Under the pieces are notes generated by a model that had not been told where the DNA came from, did no database searches, and was given only the letters and a program-made list of their open reading frames with translations. Source: Histomonas meleagridis (Eukaryota; Parabasalia; Tritrichomonadida; Dientamoebidae). Taken from it: 64,000 nt of DNA. Shown piece by piece: positions 50,988 through 60,859 of this stretch; the stretch's first letter is position 1; every line of letters begins with the position of its first letter. The translations under genes were made by a program, and so were the position numbers. The DNA is taken from positions 310,001 through 374,000 of the forward strand of contig WSYJ01000001.1 in assembly GCA_020186115.1 (NCBI GenBank). Reading direction: 5' to 3'.

Positions 50988-52205
50988 ATGTCTGTAAGTG
51001 GATTTAAGTCAATGCCTTTTAAACGTTCTGCCACAGATAGAATGGGAATGAACTATATGCAGAGGGGAACCGAAGAAGATATGGAAGAAACTGATATTGA
51101 TATTTATGAAAATAATTCAAGTTTTTCATCTAAACCAGTTAGAGTCCCAATAACTTCTACACATGCACCACAATTAGAGTCGCCAATTACATTATTTAAG
51201 AGGATTATTAATCGAGAAAAATCGATATATGTTAATAATATCCGTTACAATCGCCTTGAAATGATTGGATCAGGTTCTGAATCCAAAATATACAAAGTGT
51301 TTGACAGCAATGGTAATTTTTATGCTTTAAAAGTAGTTAATTATGAAGACAACCCCTCAATTCTTGAAAACTATCAAAACGAAATTGAACTTTTACAAGA
51401 CCTTCAGGACGACGATCGTATTATCAACATTATCGACAGTGAAATCAATACAGAAGATAATTTGATATTAATTGTTCTCGAGCTTGGTGATGCAGATCTC
51501 CGTAGCATAATTTCTAGTCAAGAGCGGCTTACGCCAAACTATCTCCGGTATACATGGCAACAAATGCTTGAAGCTGTTCAAACTATCCATGAAAATAAGA
51601 TCATCCATGGAAATCTTAAGCCATCAAACTTCCTTATGGTAAAGCGTACGCTCAAGCTTATTGATTTTGGCTTTGCCAAAGTCATTCAAGGGGATGCCAC
51701 AAGTACCGAATTCTATCAACAAAGCAACAGTTTTCAATACAAAGCACCAGAATCATTTTCAGATTGGAAACACCCTGTAAAACTTAGTACATCCGCTGAT
51801 GTATGGAGTATTGGATGTATCCTTTATGAACTTGCATATGGTCGACCACCTTTTTCATCATCTATTAATCTTGGCGACAAAATTGTTATAAAGTTCGATG
51901 TACTTAAAGATTTTCCTGATTTCGAATTATTAAAAAATGTAATGCAAAAGTGCCTTCAGCCTAATCCTAAGCTAAGGCCAACCATTGAAGAGTTGCTTTG
52001 TCATCCATATATACAGCAGCCTTCGACTTCATTTGTTTCAAGATCACTTTCCATAGCGGATAATTTGGGAGGATTGGCAAAACAAATACAACAAAAGTAT
52101 AGCGATCGAGAATTTAATAGCGAAGCAGGACATAAAATTATAAGGAGAATGGCAAGAGAGCTAACTGATGGGCGACAAATGATGATATCAAATCCGAAAA
52201 TATAA
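50988..52205 (+). CDS. MPS1/TTK-like kinase with HGN catalytic loop (probable pseudokinase, copy 2)
   Basis: 405 residues and clearly paralogous to the gene at 16071-17315, including the N-terminal MEETDIDI and RVPITS patches, the glycine loop GSGSESKIYKVFDSNG, YALKVV, LELGDADLRSIISSQERL, LKLIDFGFAKVIQ and YKAPESFSDWK. The catalytic loop again reads IIHGNLKPSNF, so Asp is Asn. The conserved loss in two diverged copies suggests an established non-catalytic form, not a random defect. The C-terminus (EFNSEAGHKIIRRMAREL) is also shared. The promoter region has CAACGTTCG instead of the ACCGTT motif. Confidence 0.85.
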   Translation: MSVSGFKSMPFKRSATDRMGMNYMQRGTEEDMEETDIDIYENNSSFSSKPVRVPITSTHAPQLESPITLFKRIINREKSIYVNNIRYNRLEMIGSGSESKIYKVFDSNGNFYALKVVNYEDNPSILENYQNEIELLQDLQDDDRIINIIDSEINTEDNLILIVLELGDADLRSIISSQERLTPNYLRYTWQQMLEAVQTIHENKIIHGNLKPSNFLMVKRTLKLIDFGFAKVIQGDATSTEFYQQSNSFQYKAPESFSDWKHPVKLSTSADVWSIGCILYELAYGRPPFSSSINLGDKIVIKFDVLKDFPDFELLKNVMQKCLQPNPKLRPTIEELLCHPYIQQPSTSFVSRSLSIADNLGGLAKQIQQKYSDREFNSEAGHKIIRRMARELTDGRQMMISNPKI

Positions 52206-53032
52206 TAAATGTTTAGATTATATATTTTAATTCTTTTCTTATATTCATATGAATCTTTCGATTTTTTATTTTCTGTTTTCTGTAATATTTCGATAAAACA
52301 CTTGAAATATTATTGTACTTAAGTGATTCTTATATATTATAAAATAATTTTTTTGAGGATATTTTTTTTTTTAATGAATAACTAAATGTAGACATTTTTT
52401 ATAACTGACTATGAAGGAAAAATTACAATTTATAGAAATATCAAGTTTGCTTATGATTTTATTATTCTTTTGAAAAGAAGTAATCTTGCATGCAAGAGAT
52501 TATAGATATGAATATAAAATAATTTCTTTCTAACATTGTACGAGTACTTTAAGTGATAAGGAAAATTGCTAAAACATATGTTATAGCGGATGAAAATTAA
52601 AAAATGTAATTTAGTTTTACTCAATTTCAATTTTCCAAAGATACTATCTTTGTTTTCCCTTTATGGAAGAGCTTGTAAATAAATATATCATTGATGTAGG
52701 TTTTGTTTTCTCATAATTTGCAAATGATATTTTAAAAGTTTCATATTATTTGTTCACAAATGAATGCGAATTATATGGAAGTCAATTTGATATATTTTTT
52801 ATAAAATACTTGGAAAAATTGAAAAATTATGAATAAAATTTCGTTTACTTATTTACCCAAAATGTTTTAGGCACTTTTCGATGATACTATGTATGGAATT
52901 TTTGCGGACAAAATTTACAAAAATTTACATTTGATCGATATAATTTCTGCTGTTTCAAATGAGTTATTTTTTATAACAAAACGCAACGAAATTACCACAA
53001 AACAAACAAATATTTATTTATTTCAAACACTT
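52206..53032. other. Intergenic, 830 bp
   Basis: AT-rich with no supported gene; the ORF at 52889-53131 overlaps the end of the next gene and is not convincing. Confidence 0.45.
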
Positions 53033-55960
53033 TCACTTGCCGATGAAGTCGTAATTTTTAATTGGCGCCTGTTGTGCCAACGAATTTTCGACCAAGTCCA
53101 AGTCCAAACTAAACGCGAGGGAAGACTTTAAGTCTGGTTCCAAATGCTTTGCGGAGCTTATCAAGAACGTTCTATACTTATACAGCTTGTTCACCAGGTA
53201 CACGAAGCCAACGATGTCTACGACGATTTCCTGAATGGAAACGGGCGATTTCTCATCGATGCTTTCGAGGAGTCCTCCGAGGAATCGCGATGCGACTTCT
53301 TGCTCATCCTTTAATCGCAAAATGTTTGGGAATGTTATCGATATGTACGCGATTAGTTTCGTTGCGTCATGATCAATTAGGTCCAAACTTGAACAAAACG
53401 CTTGCTTTAATACGTCGATTGAAGCGTATTCCAAAAGTTTTTTTAATGTTTCGAGCGCTAATAAGTTTAAATTGTTTTTCATTGTTTCGACAAAGAATTT
53501 ATATGATATGTTTGGTGGTAATTGTGATATAAATCGTGCAAAATGCGTGCTGACGTTTTTAAGGGATTTAATGGGAGAATGTAAATCAAATAATGGTCGG
53601 ACTAAATCATTAACTATCATATTATTATCTTCTTGTCGAACTAATATTGAAACAACTGAAAATGTTAACGCATGAAGAAATTGTGATTGATATTCTTTAG
53701 TAACAATATTAGGATATTGATATAAAGGCATATCTAACTCAGCTAAAAGTTGAATAATATCATATATTTGCGTTTCATTATAAGGCTTATAATATTCTTC
53801 CGAATCAGGTAACATTTGCGTGATTTGATCAAATTTTTTCCTGATTTGAGAAGGTGTGATTGAGTGATTTCCCTCTAAAAAAGTGACAATCCAATGTAAT
53901 GGTGTTTTATCATCTTTAATTAATGGTTCTATCATTGCATCCAGAAGTCTTAAGCTTAAATCAATATGATTATTGATTATCAAATATTTAAATAAGTGCT
54001 GAGCAGTTGGTAAAGTAATTTTAGAAATGGTTATGCCAAATTTTATTTTTGAGTAGTTTACAAGTGTTTTGTTCTGTAAAAGTTTTATCGTACATGAAGT
54101 GATTGCTTCAGCAAAATTTGTAATTGTTAAAAGATTCGAAGAAGCGAAAACTCTTATATAAATATGTAAATTTTCGGGAGGAACACTTTTTATTAGGTAA
54201 TCGAACGAAACCTTATTTTTATAAAAAGTACTTAACATTTTTAATATGTTTAATGACGTTTCATTATAATCGATATTTAAAGTATAATTTATATTTGTTA
54301 TAGCGAAGTTTGGTTTATTTTGATATATGAAAGGTAACTTATTCATTAACATAACAATTAATTCTTTAGCTTGATTCGATTTATTAGGCTCGAAGAAAGC
54401 GCACGTGTTTTGTAAGTTCTCTATGAATTCTAATATTATAAATATATCTTTACATGTTGTTAACTTTTCGCGAATGTTTTTCGATATAACTCCATTTCGT
54501 GTTTTTAATAACTTCGATATTATAACGCGCGAATAGAACTCAATTTCGCGATTCTTTAAACATTCCAACAAAAAAGGTATTAAATTCTTATGGAATGATA
54601 ATCCGCAAATGATATGTATTCCTTTATCTATCATCCAACTTAAAACAGCTTTTAATACATTTAAGTCATTAATGTTCATATATTTCTTCATAAAGAATTT
54701 ATAATTCGTCGGCATTATTGTGGCTACAATAGAAGTTAATGTGTCAATAACTCGTTCAGGAATTCCTTCTTCGCCAAAGAATCGTTTATAATTACTAAAG
54801 ATTAAAAACACAAATTGTTGGAAAAATGGAAAATCAAACATAGCTAAGTTCACTGGTTGTAATGCGTTTTCTTTTGAAGCTTCAAGGATTAAAGTGAATT
54901 TGGTATTCGTTGGTTGATCTATGAAATGCATTAATCGTAATTTTAATGGTAAGTTATAAATTTCTTTATCTTTTTGTTCGATTTTAAAGTATTTATATAA
55001 ATAAAATGGTACTAACTCAATAAAGTCATCAAGTTCATGATCTAATGTTACATCTATGATTCGATATTGATTATCAATGATTTGTCGTGCTTCTTCTGTG
55101 GATAAATTACTCCCAACTAATGAGTTTGGAATTAATAAACTATATAGATTCGAATTACTTGGAATGTTACTAATAATGGCATAGATTAGAAATGGGGAAT
55201 AATATGGTAAATCTAAAAGATCTAAACAAAGTTTTTGTCCATCGATTTTGTTGTTTAAACTAAAGATAAAAACATACCGAAAAATAACAGAAAAGATAAA
55301 CATAAGTTGAGTATGTTTGGCAACACGATTTTGGTTGTATTTCTTGATTAATTTGAGAATGGCTAATGTGATAAAATTTTGATTTTGAACTGATAGGTCA
55401 ATGATTTTAAACATACGGGTGGAGGCATGATTTAATATAAACTTTTCATATTGTGTTATGATCATTTTGGACATCATTTGATTATCAACTATCTCATATA
55501 AAAACATAGGGCGCTCGGAAATGTCACTAATGATCGGATTAACTGTATGCGATGGACCTAAAAGATATGAGGAATAAAAAGAAGAAGGAAACATGAAATT
55601 GGATAATGTCATAATACGAAAAAAATAATTTCGATAATAATGACCTGAACTAAGTTCGGAGTGGCGTGAATTCCAATTAAGAAAATGTGATCCAAAAAAA
55701 AGAATTAACGGTGGAACTTTCATTTCAATAAGTCTTGATAAATGATAAGCTTTGCTGATTTGTGTAGAATCCGAATTGTCAGCATTAGCATTGTTACTTA
55801 TCCAAAACCCTAAAAAGGCAAATACTGGAACAATTTGAGATGTGGTTGATTCATTAATTAAACTTGCAATAGAATCAAAATCTGTTTCACTTGTGTTAAG
55901 AAATCGTACAACTCGATCAAAAAGAACATTAGATGGCTTTAAATTAAGTGTTGATTTCAT
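53033..55960 (-). CDS. Large helical-repeat protein, unknown
   Basis: 975 residues, a single open frame with no signal peptide. Composition and periodicity (alternating hydrophobic helices about 35-40 residues apart, for example VLKAVLSWMIDKGIHIICGL, SLRLLDAMIEPLI and ALETLKKLLEYASIDVLKQAF) suggest an alpha-solenoid of ARM/HEAT type. No catalytic motif is seen. The 3' third is less AT-rich than the middle. The divergent PP2C gene starts only 55 bp away. No family is recognised; a scaffold role is a guess from the fold type only. Confidence 0.7.
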   Translation of the reverse strand: MKSTLNLKPSNVLFDRVVRFLNTSETDFDSIASLINESTTSQIVPVFAFLGFWISNNANADNSDSTQISKAYHLSRLIEMKVPPLILFFGSHFLNWNSRHSELSSGHYYRNYFFRIMTLSNFMFPSSFYSSYLLGPSHTVNPIISDISERPMFLYEIVDNQMMSKMIITQYEKFILNHASTRMFKIIDLSVQNQNFITLAILKLIKKYNQNRVAKHTQLMFIFSVIFRYVFIFSLNNKIDGQKLCLDLLDLPYYSPFLIYAIISNIPSNSNLYSLLIPNSLVGSNLSTEEARQIIDNQYRIIDVTLDHELDDFIELVPFYLYKYFKIEQKDKEIYNLPLKLRLMHFIDQPTNTKFTLILEASKENALQPVNLAMFDFPFFQQFVFLIFSNYKRFFGEEGIPERVIDTLTSIVATIMPTNYKFFMKKYMNINDLNVLKAVLSWMIDKGIHIICGLSFHKNLIPFLLECLKNREIEFYSRVIISKLLKTRNGVISKNIREKLTTCKDIFIILEFIENLQNTCAFFEPNKSNQAKELIVMLMNKLPFIYQNKPNFAITNINYTLNIDYNETSLNILKMLSTFYKNKVSFDYLIKSVPPENLHIYIRVFASSNLLTITNFAEAITSCTIKLLQNKTLVNYSKIKFGITISKITLPTAQHLFKYLIINNHIDLSLRLLDAMIEPLIKDDKTPLHWIVTFLEGNHSITPSQIRKKFDQITQMLPDSEEYYKPYNETQIYDIIQLLAELDMPLYQYPNIVTKEYQSQFLHALTFSVVSILVRQEDNNMIVNDLVRPLFDLHSPIKSLKNVSTHFARFISQLPPNISYKFFVETMKNNLNLLALETLKKLLEYASIDVLKQAFCSSLDLIDHDATKLIAYISITFPNILRLKDEQEVASRFLGGLLESIDEKSPVSIQEIVVDIVGFVYLVNKLYKYRTFLISSAKHLEPDLKSSLAFSLDLDLVENSLAQQAPIKNYDFIGK

Positions 55961-56015
55961 CTAATTTTTTCATATGCCAAAAAAATTGAATAATTATAAA
56001 TTTGTCACTTAACAA

Positions 56016-56801
56016 ATGTTAACTTTAAAGAATTCTTTTATTCGTAAACTTAAACTTCTTTCTTCTCATGCATTAATACCACATCCTCAAAAAAAGAATT
56101 TTGGTGGAGAAGACTATTTTTTTATCTCACCAGATCAAAAAACAATTGGTGTAGCTGACGGAGTTGGTGGATGGAGTGACCAACCAGGGGCAAACTCAGC
56201 AAAATATTCACACGATCTTATGAATTTTTGTAAAAATAATTCTAATTTATCTGATCCTCTATCAATTCTTGAAAAATCATATAATCAACTTGATTTTTCT
56301 ATCAAAGGATCAACCACAGCCTTAGTTGCAAAACTTAAAGATAAAATTTTACATATATGTAATGTTGGTGATTCAGCATTATCAATTTATCGAGATGGAA
56401 AACTCATTTTCTTAACAGAAGATTCCGTTCATGGCTTCAATTTCCCTAAACAACTTGGATATACAAAAACAGATCAACCAAAAGATGGAACATATGATCA
56501 AATTCCTGTTCAAAAAGGCGATTTATTAATTGCAGGGACTGATGGCGTATGGGATAATGTTTGGAATGAAGATATCGAAAAAATAATCCAAAAAGTAATG
56601 AATTTAAAGGACAAAAATGTATCTGAAAAAATTAAAGAAATCGCTGAAGAAATTGCAAAAACAGCAAATGAAAATGGGAAAAACACAGAATACTATTCGC
56701 CATTTGCACAAAGCGCAAGTAATTTGGGATATATTTATAATGGAGGAAAACTTGATGATGTTACTGTGGTATCGTCACTTGTAATAGATGATAACGATTA
56801 A
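56016..56801 (+). CDS. PPTC7-like PP2C phosphatase, possible hydrogenosomal
   Basis: 261 residues. PP2C motifs of the PPTC7/Azr1 type: GGEDYFFISPDQKTIGVADGVGGW, STTALVAKLKDKILHICNVGDSAL, GDLLIAGTDGVWDNVW, KLDDVTVVSSLV, containing the metal-binding Asp residues. PPTC7 in other eukaryotes is a mitochondrial phosphatase. The N-terminus MLTLKNSFIRKLKLLSSHA is short, basic, hydroxylated and without acids, as in trichomonad hydrogenosomal presequences, so organelle targeting is plausible. It diverges from the 975-aa gene. Confidence 0.88.
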   Translation: MLTLKNSFIRKLKLLSSHALIPHPQKKNFGGEDYFFISPDQKTIGVADGVGGWSDQPGANSAKYSHDLMNFCKNNSNLSDPLSILEKSYNQLDFSIKGSTTALVAKLKDKILHICNVGDSALSIYRDGKLIFLTEDSVHGFNFPKQLGYTKTDQPKDGTYDQIPVQKGDLLIAGTDGVWDNVWNEDIEKIIQKVMNLKDKNVSEKIKEIAEEIAKTANENGKNTEYYSPFAQSASNLGYIYNGGKLDDVTVVSSLVIDDND

Positions 56802-57419
56802 ACTCTTTAATGTTTTTTTTTTTCTTGAAAGTTTTAATTTTTTACCACTCTTCATTTTTTTAAATGAATTATTTTCTATTAAAATATATAATAATTATTC
56901 GGGGTATACCATTCACTATAGGATCGCATGTTTCTTTAAAATTAATAAATAAACATATTTTTATCCACGTTATTTTTCCTTATTTTTCCCCTATCATTAT
57001 TTTTATTGTTGTTTCAAGAATTATTTTTTTCTAGTTGCTTTGTTTTCCCAATATTTTTTATCTTCGTAAACGAACAACAATTGAAACTTTATCATTTTCT
57101 GGTCGTACTAATTTAACATTTTTTTATTTTGGGTTAATCACCAACTGATATAAGTTATAATTCTTTTGATATTGTAAATACAGAATATGTTATGGTCATA
57201 TCTTTATCAAGATACAACATTTGGTTCGCTTAATGTATCAAAATTCATCAGTCGAAGAATGCACTCAATATGTCTGGCCAACACTTACATTTTCTAAATC
57301 AAACAAGTAAAACTATAAATTTCTCATATTTTTGAACTCGTTTCAAATTTAGATAAGTTTATCCAAAATAATAAATCAGATATGTATTTTGATATCAAAG
57401 GGATCTTTTAGTTAATTTT
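56802..57419. other. Intergenic, 620 bp
   Basis: AT-rich. Short protein-like pieces (for example TTIETLSFSGRTN around 57070-57110) occur in broken frames but cannot be assigned. Possible gene debris. Confidence 0.3.
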
Positions 57420-57644
57420 TTAAGGTTGGTAAAGATCAATTATGGAAATTGGGCCTGTGCACCCTCCGTTATGATAAATGACGACTCTTTCACCAGAAAT
57501 TTCTCCTACATTGAAAACAGCATCGTATACCCAGCTGTCCCAATTCATGTCTTGGTTATATACTTTTGCGCCTTTTCTCACTCTGACTCTATCACCAACT
57601 TTGATTTCTTTCATTAATGTCTCGTTGTCATTATCCTGCATCAC
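57420..57644 (-). CDS. Stand-alone endolysin C-terminal-like (SH3-like) domain
   Basis: 74 residues. The segment VGDRVRVRKGAKVYNQDMNWDSWVYDAVFNVGEISGERVVI and the final SIIDLY have the pattern of the beta-rich C-terminal domain found in Firmicutes and phage endolysins/amidases ('VGD.V.V..GAKTY.G..LASFVY...Y.V..ISG.RVVI'), as I recall that family. No catalytic amidase or peptidase part lies upstream in any frame. Trichomonads are known to have acquired NlpC/P60 and lysozyme-type genes from bacteria, so transfer is plausible. It might bind cell-wall material or be a leftover. No signal peptide is seen. The start is the first of two adjacent ATGs. Confidence 0.55.
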   Translation of the reverse strand: MMQDNDNETLMKEIKVGDRVRVRKGAKVYNQDMNWDSWVYDAVFNVGEISGERVVIYHNGGCTGPISIIDLYQP

Positions 57645-58158
57645 TAAAGGTTTAAAAAATGATGTGAACTATTTTCCGGCAAAATTAAAACTTCTGACAC
57701 AAATACTGTGAAAATAGAGTACGCACAGTGTTGTTTTGTCAATTGAAACTTATAGAAAAAAATGAATTTCCTGTCACTGATGGTTTATAAAATGCCAAGT
57801 CTTTTGACAAAAAATTGATAGAAGTCTCAATTGAAATTTTTCAAAGACTTTTGAAATAAGTCGTCGAATAATCAAACATTAAAACATTCAAGCTTAGATA
57901 TTCACAAAATTAAAATTTTCATGAAAGGAATAACAATAAATTTTGATAATTAAACGCATTTTAATGCTTATCACCAATCGAATACCCATTGAATATTCAT
58001 CACTCATCACATAACATTTCAGTCCTATCGTTCATTATAAAGTTTGTGGTTGGGCAAAATTTTGTGCCCGGGCATGTAAAATTTGTGCCCTTTCCCATGT
58101 CTAGATACAGATACAAAATCACAGGCGTGAAAGGATAAAGCGCCGTGATTAGGCGTTT
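57645..58158. other. Intergenic, about 510 bp
   Basis: No gene seen; checked for a catalytic domain that could precede the endolysin-like ORF on the minus strand and found only stops. A short GC-rich patch (about 58065-58160) contains GTGCCCGGGCA. Confidence 0.4.
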
Positions 58159-58341
58159 TTGGTGAGCAACATAGCTTTAGTGTTTGCTTGGATAGTACCG
58201 AGATTCATTAAAAAATCACTCCAATTCTGTATTAAACATTTTCAAAATCATTGGAATTGGAGTGATTTTAGAATTATGCTCAACCATGTTGAGGAGAACA
58301 CCCAAGCCATGTTTTTTGCGAACATTTGGTCTTCGAGTTGA
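58159..58341 (+). pseudogene. Short ORF, possible gene fragment (weak CBP80/MIF4G resemblance)
   Basis: 60 residues, with FIKKSLQFCIKHFQNHWNWSD weakly resembling the 'F..W.W.DW' region of cap-binding protein 80. Part of that similarity comes from an inverted repeat (58212-58227 and 58254-58269), so it may be coincidence. No coding continuation was found on either side. Confidence 0.2.
58212..58269. repeat. 16-bp perfect inverted repeat (hairpin)
   Basis: AAAATCACTCCAATTC (58212-58227) pairs perfectly with GAATTGGAGTGATTTT (58254-58269) across a 26-nt loop. No poly-T tract or known RNA signature follows. Could be a structural element or the scar of an insertion. Confidence 0.8.
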
Positions 58342-58444
58342 TTTTAATATTGTAAACAATATATGCTTTATTTCCATTTCTTATTGAAAATGAAGATTTG
58401 ATGTTTGTAGAAGAGGAATCTGATTTAAAATTTTCGTTTGAACT

Positions 58445-59598
58445 TTATTCACGAAGTACATTTACTATTTCTGTGTAACCTTTTTGGTGTGCAATTTGAG
58501 TTGCAGTAAAATATTGTTAAAACATATTCTAAATTATTAAAACACATATAAAATTATTAAAACATATATAAAATCATTAAAATGAATATTTTTTGCATTA
58601 ACATCAATTCCTTCTTTGTCTAAAAGCAATTTTACTATTTCTATATTATTATTTCTAACTGCGATATGAAGTGCTGTTTCAAATTATTAAAACATATTTC
58701 AAATTATTAAAACATATTAAAAATTATTAAAACATATTTCAAATTATTCAAATGAATATTTCAAATTATTAAAACATATATAAAATCATTAAAATGAATA
58801 TTTTTTGCATTAACATCAATTCCTTCTTTGTCTAAAAGCAATTTTACTATTTCTATATTATTATTTCTAACTGCGATATGAAGTGCTGTTTCAAATTATT
58901 AAAACATATTTCAAATTATTAAAACATATTTTAAATTATTAAAACATATTTTAAATTATTCAAATGAATATTTTTTGCATTAACATCAATTCCTTTATCT
59001 AAAAGTAATTTTACAATTTCTATATTATTATTTCTAACTGCTACATGAAGTGCTGTTTCAAATTATTAAAACATATTCCAAATTATTTAAACATATTCCA
59101 AATTATTAAAATAAATCCAAAATTATTAAAACAAATCCAAAATTATTAAAACATATTATAAATTATGAAAACATATTGCAAATTATTAAAACATATTCTA
59201 AATTATTAAAACATATTATAAATTATTAAAACATATATAAAATTATTAAAATGAATAGTTTTTGCATTAACATCAATTCCTTCTTTATCTAAAAGTAATA
59301 TTACTGTTTCTCTATTATTATTTCTAACTGCTATATGAAGAGCTGTTTCAAATTATTAAAACATATTCCAAATTATTAAAACATATCCAAAATTATTAAA
59401 ACATATTTTAAATTATTCAAATGAATATTTTTTGCATTAACATCAATTCCTTCTTGTTTAAGAAGTATTTTAACAATTTCTGTATGACCTTTTTCAGATG
59501 CTAAAACAAGTGCTTTATCAAAATTTATAATAAAAATTTAAATCGTATTTTAAAATATCAAATAGTTTTAATAAAATTTCAATAAAATTTTCAAACAC
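58445..59598 (-). repeat. Ankyrin unit array of gene C: six units, spacers mostly 86 nt
   Basis: Minus-strand units: 59512-59429 (84), 59342-59259 (84), 59052-58972 (81), 58885-58802 (84), 58673-58590 (84) and 58503-58445 (59, ending TAA), all in phase. Spacers: 59598-59513 (86, GT...AG), 59428-59343 (86, AT...AG), 59258-59053 (206, CT...AG), 58971-58886 (86, AT...AG), 58801-58674 (128, AT...AG) and 58589-58504 (86, AT...TG). The long spacers are expanded by multiples of 3 (120 and 42 nt) through a roughly 19-bp tandem repeat (CAAATTATTAAAACATATT). Units encode ALHIAVRNNNIEIVKLLLDK-type repeats. Confidence 0.75.
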
Positions 59599-60754
59599 TT
59601 CTCTTTAAATTAATATATTTATGATTAATAAGGTAGTCAAAAAATTCTTCCTTGATAGAAATCTCTGAAATCTCTAAAAAATTTAATGAAATTTTATTAT
59701 TTTCGAGGAAATATAAAAAAATTAAAATATTTCCTGTTCTAATAGAATTGATGATATGATTCTTATTGATATTCATTCCTTCTTCTTTTAAAAATGAAAG
59801 AAGATCAAAATTATCATGTAAAATACATTTTTTTCCTAATTCTTCTAAATTATTATCAGGATTAATTTTATTTTCATAAATATATTTAAAGATATCATTT
59901 CGGTGAAACATAATTGCTGTTTCATATGTTTTATAAAATGATGAATGATTTTGTTCACATAAATGAATGATTTCTTCATTTCCACCTGCAATTGCATATT
60001 TGCCTGTTTTTATTACATTTGCTCCATTCATAAGCAAATATTTAAAACATTTAACTGAAGAAAAAAATGCTGCATAATCAATTAATGTAACATTTTTCTG
60101 ATTAACAAATGAACATCTTTCATAAAGTGATGGCTCAATTATTTGATTAAAATCAAAATCACTTTGTGATGATATTTCTTGAAATTTTTCGATTTCATCA
60201 TTACGAATTATTGTTGCAATATCATTTGGATTATGTCCTTCTTTAACATATTTCTTATGAAGTTCAAAATTTTCAGAAAGATCTTTGAAATTATATTCAT
60301 TTTTGAATTTAAACCTTTGAGATTGCAATTTTATGAATTCTTCTTCTGAAACATAATGTATATAAAAAGGATTATTTTTATTTTGAATAATTTTTGGTTC
60401 TATTAATTTACTTTCAATCATATTTTCAAGAAGATAATTTGAATCTTCATTATTAATTGTTAATAAAAACTGAGTAACAACATTAATTAAGGTATTATTC
60501 GATTTTATTTCTGCTTTCTGTAAATACTTGATGCATAATTTTTCAAATCCTTTGGAAACAAAATATGAATAAATAATTCTGCTAATAATGTGAAGGAATG
60601 AAATTGGAAATTCTTGAGAAAAGTATTGAAAAGAAGATTCGACTGATTGATCAATATTTTCCTCATTTAAATCGAAAATAATTCTCTCAACAGCTTGCAA
60701 AATTTGAAGGTTTTCGTTATATTTGAGAATCGATTGACTTTGATTTCCCCCCAC
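59591..60754 (-). CDS. DUF3447-type ankyrin protein C, N-terminal exon
   Basis: 387-residue open frame that probably leaves the coding sequence at 59599 (phase 1, A|GTGTTTG donor), continuing into the unit array at 58445-59512. It shares with gene B the segments ELHKKYVKEGHNPNDI, QEISSQSDFDFNQIIEPSLYERCSFVN, NVTLIDYAAFFSSVKCFKYLLMNGANV and YAIAGGNEEIIHLCEQNHSSF, often identical over 20 or more residues, indicating recent duplication or conversion. The N-terminus (MGGNQSQSILKY) could be myristoylated, which is an inference. No membrane segment. Confidence 0.8.
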   Translation of the reverse strand: MGGNQSQSILKYNENLQILQAVERIIFDLNEENIDQSVESSFQYFSQEFPISFLHIISRIIYSYFVSKGFEKLCIKYLQKAEIKSNNTLINVVTQFLLTINNEDSNYLLENMIESKLIEPKIIQNKNNPFYIHYVSEEEFIKLQSQRFKFKNEYNFKDLSENFELHKKYVKEGHNPNDIATIIRNDEIEKFQEISSQSDFDFNQIIEPSLYERCSFVNQKNVTLIDYAAFFSSVKCFKYLLMNGANVIKTGKYAIAGGNEEIIHLCEQNHSSFYKTYETAIMFHRNDIFKYIYENKINPDNNLEELGKKCILHDNFDLLSFLKEEGMNINKNHIINSIRTGNILIFLYFLENNKISLNFLEISEISIKEEFFDYLINHKYINLKRSV

Positions 60755-60859
60755 TTGAAATAAATTAAATAAATTTTCAGGTTTGGAATAAATTGAATAT
60801 ATTTATTTAGTTTTTGTTTGTTTTTTGATCGACAAAGAGTAATTTTTTGTGATAAATTG

